Shown here one piece after another: positions 33,558 to 43,876 of a stretch of DNA of 64,000 nucleotides. The position numbers were made by a program, and so were the translations under genes. Below the pieces are notes generated by a model that was not told the DNA's origin, did no database searches, and saw only the letters and a list, made by a program, of their open reading frames with translations. The stretch's first letter is position 1; each line of letters begins with the position of its first letter. The stretch is from Tetrapyrgos nigripes (lineage: Eukaryota > Basidiomycota > Agaricomycetes > Agaricales > Campanellaceae), in assembly GCA_013368315.1 (NCBI GenBank), contig JAACJM010000020.1:434001-498000 (forward strand), given 5' to 3'.

Positions 33558-33972
33558 TACCCAGACCGACGACTATATAGAGCATCAAGATTCGTCTTTC
33601 GAATAATCCTGTTGAGATGGGTATAGACCATGTTAAGTCCTGGGCATGTTCCCCGATGACCCAGAAGACGCGGCTTGATGTCATCAGCAATGGGGCCACG
33701 ATCAACCAGGACATTGTCCTTCAGGAAAATCATGGCTGGACGAAAGTGACTCAGAATTAGTTGAGAACAGTATAGTCTCTAGACACGCATACCTGCTGCA
33801 ATATAATCAGCAGCCCTTCTGAAAAGCTGGACAGACTTGAGTTCCTCAGGAGAAAGGAAGTTCTTGGTGTCGAGCTTGACACTCCATTGGAGAAGCGCGT
33901 CGTCAAGCTGGGAAGGATCAGGAGGAGGGTTTTTAGTGGAGGGTTTGGGTGGTATAGTTCTTGTCCAGGCAT
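33558..33972 (-). pseudogene. Phosphoketolase 5' fragment, copy 2
   Basis: Exon 1, intron 1 and most of exon 2 of xfp (start codon at 33970-33972), near-identical to 21987-22375. A 14-bp insertion around 33931-33944 (duplicating an AACCCTCC unit) shifts the frame after about ten codons. The copy ends inside exon 2, where it meets the secreted-protein fragment. It cannot make an enzyme. Confidence 0.88.
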
Positions 33973-34221
33973 TGTTGTGGATGTTTTGAATGAGGAAACA
34001 CATATTTCAAAAGGGTTTAAGTATATATCCTGCTAAGGTTGTGCTAAGGTTTTGGGACAAACGCCTAGCCTTACGTCATATCTGACCTCGACCTACACAG
34101 CCAACAGTCTCGATTTATCTCGTACAGCTCATTGCGCCCCCATCATCTTCTTCAAATATTCATAGTCTTGACATATCTCTAAAGTGTCTAGACCAGTCTT
34201 GACCGTCCTCAGTTTCTGATC

Positions 34222-35157
34222 ATGTCGAAGGCATCGCGCAACGACCTCGTTCTGTCTGTAAACACAGGCTCCTCGTCTCTCAAGATCTCCTTGTACAAGG
34301 TGCTCAGTCCTTCCGAATACAAGACTTCACCTGCTAGTCCCGAACCCGTCGAGCTACTCCTGACCTCTTCCATCTCCAACATCTCTTCACCCCCTGCAAA
34401 ATTCTCTTTCAAAAATCTTCGTGGCGAATCAACTGGGAGTGTAAAGGGCCAAAGCATTGACTCTATCAAAGATCACTCGTCTGCCTTTGCTCACTTTGTC
34501 GAGCATCTCAGCAAGGAAGCGGATATTGACCGAAATCGAATTGCTCATATATGTCATCGAGTTGTTCATGGTGGTGATTATCATGACCCTGTCGTCATCA
34601 GCAACAAAACATACCATCATATCGAGAAGCTCTCTGACTTGGCACCATCGTAAGTTTTCTCTCTGTCTCCTTCCGTCTCGCTGAGTGCAGTTTACAATTT
34701 ATAGGCATAACGGTTCTGCTCTGTCTGTTATCAAAAGCTGCATTTCCGATCTACCCAATGCAAACTCTATCGCTTTCTTCGACACTACGTTTCATCATTC
34801 CATCCCTTCGCACATCACCAGTTATGCCATCGACCAAAGTGTCGCCAAGAAACGAGGTCTCAAGAAATATGGTTTTCATGGGCTGAGCTGTGAGTTTTGT
34901 CTGGCATTCTTCCTCTTTGGAAGCTCTTGACATTGACGCCTATCAGACTCGTTCATCCTTAGAGCTGTGTCCAAATTTTATGAACGTGTGCATATTCTGA
35001 GTACTTTGATCTCTCTTCTTGGGTAGCTCATTGGTTAACAGCCCGCAGACACTCTAAATCTCATCGTCTTACATCTTGGATCAGGAGCATCCGTATGCGC
35101 TATCAGGAACGGCCAGTCAATGGACACATCCATGGGCTTGACACCTTTGAATGGCTT
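34222..35157 (+). pseudogene. ack: Acetate kinase copy 2, 5' half (exons 1-4)
   Basis: Near-identical to copy 1 in exons and introns. Unlike copy 1, exon 2 has four A in the SVIK run and stays in frame. Exon 1 carries NTGSSS where copy 1 has NAGSSS in the conserved N-terminal loop. Exon 4 is open up to CTT at 35155-35157, where a 1.9-kb sequence is inserted; the frame stays open across the left border. The 3' half resumes at 37061. Confidence 0.88.
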
Positions 35158-37060
35158 GACGCTTGCACAAGAATCATCATTGGCATCAGCTGAAACGTCA
35201 GGTACCAATGTGTCGGCGAAGAGACCATCAGCATCCCGAAACGAAACATCGGAATCTGCCTTATCAATGTATGTCTGTCTCATTGACTTGTTTATGCTGA
35301 AGCTTACTAGCATGCACCAGATTGGCAGCAAATGACATGCAGTTCCACATCTATCTCGCCAGTGTGGAAGCGGCAGACGGAACAGAAAATGTCCCAAGCT
35401 TTTTACATGTACCCAGTGGGGTTATTCAAGAGGTGCTTGATTGGATGAACTTCTTGGAGTCACACCAAATATGCTGCAGCTACAATATTCTCCCTATATT
35501 TAAGGTGTGTCTCCAAAGCATGGTTTCATCTTCTTGACCTAATTTTTCCTTCAGACAATTGAAGATGAGGGCAGCCAGTACTTGGACAAGATCTTTGACA
35601 CCTTCCCAGAAAAGGAGAAGAAAGAAGTTGCAGAACTAACTGAAGCTTTTACCCAATGCTGGTGGTTTTGTGTCCGCAAACATGCAGACAGACAGCTTGC
35701 CCATCGTGCCGCGGTTTCCAAAGTCTTTGCCATGCACAGTGATTATGACCTAACATTGACAGATCATGTCAAAGCCTTCATCTTCCACATCTGCTGTGAA
35801 TCACTTAGTACATATCACTGGGTTGAGTTACCCACTCTGCCCTCTCCTTTGGACTCAGAGAAGGTCTCACGATTTTCTAATGTCTTCTGCCATTTAACAC
35901 ACACGTGGATGTCTCCTGATGATTTAAGAGCACAAGTGGAGCCTGCTGGTGATTACCCGTTGAGGCGTGACGAAATCATGGATCTGGCCTGCAAACAACC
36001 TGGCCTTCTACCCCAAGAGGCTTCATTCAGGCATCCTCTGGATAACGTCGTAGGGTACATTTGGAGAGGATGTGGACTACCGTGAGTGTTTCCATCACTA
36101 CATTATGACCCTACCACTAACACATTTCAGAGTTCAACAATTTATGGAGCGTCTCATTCGACCAGTTAACAGCTCTAAGGACCTTGGGCTGAGCAAATAC
36201 TCCAGAGCTGATCAATATGTTATAATCAGTCTTCCCATTGGGCCAGTGCTTACACAAGAACAGTTGGTTTATATAATGACTTTTCTGGACTGGACTACAC
36301 TTATGGGGCCATTGTGTGGGCTTAACCTTGACATTCCTGCCTTGGTCCAGGAGTTCCATGTAGCCCAATTTGGGGTTGCTAAGAACAAGGTTTGTGTTGG
36401 TCTCCTCAGTGGTTCTGCCATCTATGCATGCCTCAACATACCGTACCCGCTTTATGGTCTTGCTACCAGTATGCACAAATCTGCACTCTTTGTGGCTCGT
36501 GCTCAATTTGTGAGTCTCTATATATGCCAGGTCTTTTAGCCAGTCACTGATGGATACTATAGAAAGATGATGGTGGCCTGCAGTTTGCAATCCAGAAGGT
36601 CCATCAGTGGGGAACTCTGGCTGATCCTGTTCAATATTTCAGCTATGTCTCCACTCTGGATGCACATGTCCAATGGTTCAAGGACCATGTTTGGAAACAC
36701 ATACAAGATTCTCAAAATGAAAGTTCTGCACTGGACTGGGTGTTGGAGAATTTGAAAAATAGGGATCTTAAAAAGCCCTGGATGAAGGTAAATCAGTTTT
36801 GAGCTTGTCTGATGTCATTGACTCCAGACTTACCTTGTCAGCCAGCCGATCCAGTTGAAGTTGACCACGTCAAAGCTGATCATGAGCAAAATGAAATAGC
36901 TCTCACTGATGGCTCAGACAATTCTCTTGCAAACAACCGAATAGTAGACTGGATAGACAAAACATCCCGCCAAACATCCCACCATGTTGTCCCAGATGAT
37001 TCTCCCTCCCATAATGACAATACCTTTCTCGGCCCGGCTCACTGATGATGCCTTCCCCAA
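35158..37060 (+). CDS. Captured intron-containing gene inserted in acetate kinase copy 2
   Basis: A 1,903-bp insert bordered by CTT on both sides. It holds about six exons joined by ordinary GT-AG introns. The first is in frame with ack exon 4 (NGL then [14 protein letters not shown]) and the last ends with TGA 37043-37045, about 15 bp before the right border. The protein is about 480-500 residues: a Ser/Thr-rich lead, a block with [18 protein letters not shown], a Cys/Trp-containing helical block ([17 protein letters not shown]), a [14 protein letters not shown] block, and an acidic tail. No known domain recognised. It has no ATG of its own near the left border, so expression would start from the acetate kinase start codon. 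No terminal inverted repeats are visible. Confidence 0.65.
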
Positions 37061-37800
37061 CTTACCAGAGTACGCCATGATACTGCTTTCCTCGACCTTT
37101 CATGACCTTCATTACCCATAGAGCCACTCGTTCTGGAGCCATCGACCCTAGTCTCATTTTCCATTATACAAACAAAGTTGGAAGGATAAGTCATGATCCA
37201 GACATGGCTATCAATTTGCATGTCACTCAGGTCAGCACCAACGCCTCGTTAATTGACTCGGAATGAAGACTGAAAACAACGACTGTTCCTCAGGCCGAAC
37301 AAATTCTCAACTCCAATTCCGGCTGGAAATCCCTGACAGGTACAACCGATTTCGCAGAAATCACCCAGCGTGCGGGAGAAGGTTCTGAAGTCCACCAAAT
37401 GGCATTCAATCTCTTCGTCGACCGGATCCTCAACTATATCGGTTCATATCACCTCAAACTTGAAGGAAAAGTCGATGCGATTGTCTTTTCAGGCGGGATT
37501 GGAGAGAGGAGTATCGAGTTGAGAAAGGCTGTAAGTGAGAAGGTCAGATGTCTGGGGTATAATGCGTTGGATGAAACCAAGAATGAGAGCTTGGATGATG
37601 ACAAGGCTGCAAGAGTTGTCGGTATCGATGTTAGACCTGAGAAAGACTCAGGGGTAGAGAGCAGGATTTTAGTGTGTAGGACGGATGAACAGGTGAGGTT
37701 TTCCAGACGGATTTGAATTCACATTAACGTCTTCCTCTTCTACTACTAGTTCGAGATGGCACGACAATGTGCGCTGGAAGACAAGTTCTGGCACGAATAG
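37061..37800 (+). pseudogene. ack: Acetate kinase copy 2, 3' half
   Basis: Resumes at CTTACCAGAG, equivalent to the end of exon 4 of copy 1, and continues through exons 5-7 to the stop at 37798-37800. It retains FSGGIGERS and the C-terminal helix and is nearly identical to 23569-24303. Cut off from the 5' half by the 1.9-kb insert. Confidence 0.88.
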
Positions 37801-38087
37801 ATATTGTGGAACGGTGTCAGAGATGAAATGTAACTTTGTACTATACTGGACTGCGAAAAAATCCTTTTGTGTATCGATTGTCGTCCTCCCTACTCGAGGA
37901 ATCCTGAACACCCCAAGCTGTTCTGCGACTCAGACTTTTGGATTTCCTCAGACGAAATATAAGTTCAGTAAAAGTCATCATTTCATACATTCAGAATCAT
38001 AATGCTACAACGTTCATACGGTCAAAGAATAGTATAATTGTCATCAATGTGGAGGAAGATAGTGAAAATTGTCCATGCTCTTCATCT

Positions 38088-39662
38088 TCAGGCTCCCCGG
38101 GGAGCTCCTTGCAAACGCTGAGTGCTACCGACAGGTGTCAAAGTGGTATCCGCAGCGGGTGCGTTCCAAATGCCGTTCTGGGCCAAATTCAGACCTCCTT
38201 CATCGGCGACTTTGGACCAACCGTGACGCTTACTATCGTTGGTGCCAATCAACACAGAACGTCTTGAAGTGTTGTTGCTCCATTTCCAGTTTGAATCCGT
38301 GTTGACGTTTCTGTGCGTAAGGAGAGTAAGAAAGTGCAGCAAAGGGAATACATGAAGACACTTACGTCTGACGAAGGCATCCACAATCATCGATGGATGT
38401 GATCCGAGCAGCACTGATGAGGCCCGCTGCATCTCCCCCGTTTGCGTACACAGCGAGAAGGATCGAATCGTCATTGTCTGGGACGTCGTCAGCGGTTACG
38501 TTGTATCGTTGTGCGTGTATGCTGCTGTCGCCTGTGCCGATGTAGCGACCATTAACAAAGAGCGAGTACGCGTCATCGCAGGTCATTAAAATCTCGGCAT
38601 ACGCAAAGGTAGAGTCATCGGGAAGCTCGACATTGTAGCGGAAGGTCCGGAAAGAGGCAGGCCTGTCCGACTCGGTCGTCCAGATCCAGTGAGCATCGTT
38701 GAGAGACACGGCTAAACATCGGTCAGTGCGCTGTCATGATCATTCGGGTGAAGACAAACCTGAGTTGTCAATGGCTGGGCACTCGAAATCGACGGGGCAA
38801 GAAGTTCCTGGGCTGCCTCGGGATCGAGTACCACGGCGAGACGCAATTGGTTCAACCTGGAGCCGTCATTAGCATTTGAAAAATGACACAGGAAAGATAC
38901 GTGATGAAAGGCGGAGCTGTAAAATGAACTCAACTGATGGCGTATTCCAAGGGCCTTGTCCCCAAGGATATTCCACGGTGGCACCCTTCCAAAAATTGGT
39001 GCTATCTGAGTAGTTGGGATACTCAAAGCCGTCGAGGGTGTCCAGATGATCAGGCGCATACTTCCATCCACCATCTGTCACTGCAGGAGTCACATATTTA
39101 CGACCCTGTCTGTCAACAGAAATGACCTGCAGAGCAGCGGCAACGCCAGAGGTAGGCTGGTAAAGGTGAGCATCACGTCAAACAAAGAACTTGTATAAGA
39201 GACTTACTACAGAGGTATTCCCACCCGCAGCGTACACAGCGACGAGAACGTGATCGCTGGGACCTGGGATGTGGTCGATGGTGAAGTTTTGAGCGCGTGT
39301 GTAGTCGTCACCGGAACCAATGAAACAGCCGTTCAACCAGAGCGAGTACTCGTTATCGGCAATGATCAAGACTTCTGCAGACTTGACGGTGGTTCCAGAG
39401 GGTACGGTGATGTTACACCTAAATGCAAATGGTCCATCGGCGGTCGGTTGATCTGACCAGATCCAGAGAGAGCTCTGGGGTAGACGCGGACCGGGTCGAG
39501 TGCTGCTGTGAAACGAGACAAGGCGAGTCAGTGCAAAACGCGTAAATGAACGAGAAGAATACCAACCACCGGCCTGGGGTGGTTTGCGACTCTTTGCGTC
39601 GCTGGGATAGCAAAGGCATCGGCGAAAAGCAGCGTGAAGGGCAGGAGTCTGATGGAAGGCAT
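38088..39662 (-). CDS. Secreted protein with two tandem beta-sandwich (galactose-binding-like) domains
   Basis: Six exons (minus: about 39570-39662, 39208-39474, 38935-39156, 38760-38856, 38366-38711, 38088-38310) give 415 residues. A signal peptide (MPSIRLLPFTLLFADAFA) is followed by two related halves, each starting with WIW and carrying SLWLNGCFIGSGDDY or SLFVNGRYIGTGDSS, HxLVAVYAAGG or ILLAVYANGG, and a W-rich end. This looks like the jelly-roll domain found at the N terminus of rhamnosidase-type glycosidases and in lectin-like fungal secreted proteins; no catalytic domain is present. Three partial paralogues lie in the window (24591, 33462 and the N terminus at 42580-43010). Confidence 0.7.
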
Positions 39663-40829
39663 GGTAGAGTGTAAAAAGAATGTGTATGATAGAGAATGCA
39701 AAGAGCAAGGACGCTCAAGAGTAGAGATGAGAGGGAAGCTATGCAGAGCTGACGGAAAGGTCTTGGAACCCCAAGCTCTTTATATTCTCTGAGCGGGAAT
39801 GCCCGAGCTTGGGGTCAGATCGAGCCCAAATTAGTAAAGACGACGATGCTCGTAATAGTATTACCAAAAGAAGAATGCGTGCAAAGCGTTGCATCGCTCA
39901 TGCTGGATATCCGTAGGCCTAGCTGTATCAGTAGTACGTATTGAGACTTGGATACTAGAGGCAGAATCTTTTGGAGTCGCTCCCCTCAGTTCCTAAAAAC
40001 CTCGACTCGAGCTCGGTCACTGTTCCGAAGAGTCTGTTCCTGTGTCAGCGGCCCCACCTGAACTTCTCAAAAAGAAGCTGAAACGTTCTAGTTCACGATA
40101 GATCTCTATGGCATTCACGGCTTGGCATGCAGTAGATTGACGGAAGAGTGCGCAGAGGGTAAACGATGTCAGTGTAGGTCTAGGACAGTTGCAAGAAGCA
40201 ACCCAGCTATAACTCATGCCACTGCTGGAAACAATTGCAATCGGTCTTTGTGGTAAAATCTTGCATTTTTGCTTGGCCCTGGGAGCTGGTAAGTAAGTAG
40301 CACAGCGCAGCTAGGTTATGGAGGCAATATAGTCATGGAGGGGTTCTGGAGCGCACCGCCCGGCGCCGAGGCGCCGTCTCACGATTCCAAGCGAGTCCAT
40401 TGATAAAGTCCAGATTCACCTCTTCTATGTAAGACTCGAAACTCCCTTCACCCTCCAATAACATAGTAAGAGTTGGGTCAGGTGGGCTGAATTTGGGACG
40501 GACATTCAAGGAGTCTCGGTCAGTGAGCTATATGAAAAGGCGACCTGGAGACTGGAGACCTGAGAACTTTTTCGATGCCAGAAAGTTGCAAGGTCGGTCT
40601 CATCTCTAGAAGGCATCGACACCAAATCGGCGCATACGTTTACATACAGAGTTTACAGCGAACCAGTACAAGGAAATTTGCTATTTGTACATGCTAATAA
40701 CTAGTTCTTAGAAGAAACGCGAGAATACATGGTTGCTGGAAATGCCTTCTCATGGCGTATGACTTCGCTGTTGGGAGTCATAGACGTACGGCCATTTAGG
40801 TTTTCCATCAAGAGCCCATGTCGACGTCC
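39663..40829. other. Promoter of the secreted gene, then empty intergenic DNA
   Basis: A TATAAAG box on the minus strand lies at about 39776-39784, roughly 115 bp before the ATG. The proximal 150 bp are clearly related to the sequence upstream of the chimeric kinase gene (43011-43180). The rest, to 40829, holds no recognisable gene. Confidence 0.5.
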
Positions 40830-43010
40830 TCACGATGTCATCACCCATTTCGCCGCAGGTGAAATAGGCAAGTTGAGACTACCCTTGGCATGGGCAGGAG
40901 CGGGATTGAGCACAAGCGGAGAAGAGTTGTTGGCATCCTCAGAGTCTGGCCGATGTTCACGGCTGGCATGGAGTGTAACAGCATTGACAATGGCATGAGC
41001 TGGAACGAGGGTCTTGGGCTTAGTGGAAGGAATCTGCCAAAAGAACGTCAATCAGTGGTTTTTGCATGAAAAGAGATATACACACAATTCCTGCTTCCCA
41101 TCCCTGACCATTGTTTAGCAACATCCAGTCGTAAACACCATCTTCCTCTTCGTCAAGATCTTGTAAGACCCTGGTGAATAGGTCGCGGAGATAATCGTAG
41201 TTAGGCGTCTCTTCAAAGCCAAGGTGTCGGACATAGTTCATGTATGTCGAGAACTCCTCTGAAAAGGAAAAAAAAAAAAGAAATCAGATACCAATAAAGA
41301 GAAAAATGCATCAGACTTACCGGGAAACCCTTTGAACAACTTAGCGATGGGAGTAGACTGTTTCATCTTGCGAATCTTCTTGTACCTCTCCTTGTCCGTC
41401 GTAGCTCTAAGAGCTTGCCATGGCAAGCGACCCCGGAGAAAGTACATGAACACATATCCCAGAGTTTCCAAATCATCTCTCCGAGATTGCGTGCGACCAA
41501 GATGGTTATTGATGGACATATAACGAGCGGTTCCTGCGTGCCCCTTGCCTTCTTTATAGGGTATGTGGACTTGTGTTTCGGGGTCACGGTAGTACTTGGC
41601 CAGACCGAAATCTGTTATGATTATTCAGGGAAACAAAACACTGCAGAAGGTCATGTCACACTGACCTATCATGTATGCAGTATTGACATTATCTGCACCC
41701 TGCACACCTATGAGGAAGTTGTCGGGCTTGATGTCGCGATTCAACAGTGATTTTTCGTGAACGGCCTCCACACGAGTGAGCTAGCAATTATGATCAGAGG
41801 TAAATCGCCCACAAGAGGCCATAAACGCAACTCACCAGCTGCTTTGCTAGCATACAAACAGTCTTGACTGAGAATTTGCGACCACACATCTTGAAAACAT
41901 CTTCGAGACTAGGACCTAAAAGATCCATGACAAGGACATTATGTAAACCCTCTTGACCAAAGTAGTAAACCTGGGGAACACCGACTACTCAGACGGACGT
42001 GATCAGTTTGCGAGTAGAAAGTGAGACTAGAGACGACATACGTGTGCCGTTCAGTGCCATGTAGGAGTTGAACTCTTCCACAAGCTTTGGTGACTCCAGG
42101 TTTCGTTCCTATACAGTGAAGGAATATCAGCTGAGGCCTGACGTCGAGATTCTGGAGACGTACAAATTTGATCGCGACAGGAATATCGGACAGAAGCATC
42201 GAGCCTAAGATAGAGGGGATGTCAGACATTTGGCGGGACAGAACACGGAAAGTAGAAGAAGTTTGACTACGGCGGGCACAAAACTGACGTTTGACCCGAC
42301 ACAAAAGAAGGACAAAATGAAACGCTGAAGAGTAACACACCTTCAAACACAACACCAAATGAACCTTGACCAATCTTCTTGCCTATTTGGTAAAGGCCCC
42401 CAACGATACTGCTCCCACTAACCGATTGTGACGGATGTGATGAAGAACTCGCGTTCAAGTTCTGCGCCAAGATCCACTGAGAAAAGTCGAAAGCGGGCTG
42501 GATAGCGGGATCAGCGGTGTTGACAGGGCTCAGAGGTCAAAACGCGCAGTATGATGATCAGCGTAAACTGAAGACATACCTCTCGCGCACACTGATCATC
42601 GCCTTCAGGCTCAGAATCGTCGTCCTTTGGGGAATGTGTTAGTCCAAGCTTAGCTCTCTTGGAAAAACCGAAAAATACTCACATTCGCATCATCTAAAGT
42701 GATGTTGAAGGTGAGAGGAGGAAAACCAGAGCAGACTTGATTGGTGTCTGCGAATAGCTGCGGCGAGGTGCTGAATTCGACTTCCCTGATTAAGCAGCTC
42801 GGCGGGGTCGTCGTCGTCTAGTGAACAGTCAGTCAGTCCATATCTCTGTCGTGTGCAAAACGCACATCCACATACAGCGTTTTGTTCACATTGCCCGAGC
42901 GAATCTTGAAAGGCGTCTTCGAAATCTCCATGTGTGGCAACGAGCGTTGAGGCGAGAGTGCCAGCGAGGAGCAACGTGAAGGGTAGAAGTTTGAGGGATA
43001 TAGAAGGCAT
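40830..43010 (-). CDS. Casein kinase 1-like kinase fused to a secreted-type N terminus
   Basis: Eleven exons (minus: 42876-43010, 42683-42817, 42580-42624, 42341-42497, 42164-42204, 42042-42108, 41836-41984, 41666-41780, 41321-41611, 41086-41258, 40830-41033) join without a frame break into 503 residues. Residues 1-105 are a signal peptide ([17 protein letters not shown]) plus a Cys-containing region, joined by phase-0 introns to a CK1 kinase: [57 protein letters not shown]. The kinase part has no ATG of its own before the glycine loop, whereas the paralogue at 51452-53510 has one. The HRD motif is NRD, and the C terminus is short and lacks the Cys-Cys tail of the paralogue. A possible alternative is that intron 3 is retained, ending a small secreted protein. 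Confidence 0.75.
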
Positions 43011-43876
43011 GATGGTAGTGTGCAGACTGGATCTAAATAGTAGAGAATGCGAGGAGCGAGAGCGCTCAAAGGTAGAAATAGGAAGGAAGCTACTAAGAAG
43101 CTCGACTTCTTCTGTAAGCCCAGTCTTTATATAACCCGAGGCGGAAATGCCAGACCGACGATCGAAACAGTTTAGGAAAGACGTCGAAAAAAAAAATATA
43201 TCAAAAAAGGAAAGTGCGCGCTGAGTCTACTTGCATCCTGTGTAAAGTTTTTTTAGCAAGGAACCAAAGGGCACATTCATTATGTATCCATGCCATATGT
43301 GAGGGGAAAGATGAGGTAGGAGTCGGTCTTCCCATTTCGCATCTGTGGTGCCTTCGTTTCAAGCAAAGCATCTATAGACAGATTCCAGGAGTATAACATA
43401 GGTTACATACAAGTGGTCACAGGTAGGCTTGAAGACATAGTCTCAGTAGAAGCTTGAATACCGGTGCATACTATAGAATTCCACTTGGTAAAGCAGTAAC
43501 TTGGAGAATCTACATATGTTGCATAGGCCTCTTCGTGATGATGACTCTTCGTTCTTACTTGAATGACATGAGTGCGGCCTTGAATTTCTCTGGATCCGGT
43601 GGCAAAAAGGTGTTGAGGCAACCTCCACATAGCTGCGCCAAAAGCTGCGCACGGATAGGCGACGAAGTCAAATCCAGTGCAAAAGCTTGGCAGAAGCGCT
43701 CAATGTCAATATTATTGACACGCAGTCGCCATAATCACAGCCTGACGACGTTTGGCATGAAAGATTTGCCAACAAATTAGAAGGTCGACATTGGCGTCAA
43801 CATATAAGAGGTGAAAGTGACGCTCCATTTCTCACCACAACCGTCATCTCCAAATCTTGTACTCTACCCTCTATCT
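43011..43876. promoter_or_regulatory. Promoter of the chimeric kinase gene and intergenic DNA
   Basis: A minus-strand TATATAAAG box at about 43124-43134 lies roughly 115 bp before the ATG, the same spacing as in the secreted gene at 38088-39662. The surrounding 150 bp are related to that promoter (shared TAGAGAATGC and CGCTCAA blocks). From 43200 to 43876 nothing is recognised except the short leader of the C2-domain gene. Confidence 0.55.

Noticed and set aside
35158..37060. Insert in acetate kinase as an ordinary DNA transposon
   Set aside because: No terminal inverted repeats, no transposase motifs; only a 3-bp CTT repeat at the borders, which may be microhomology.
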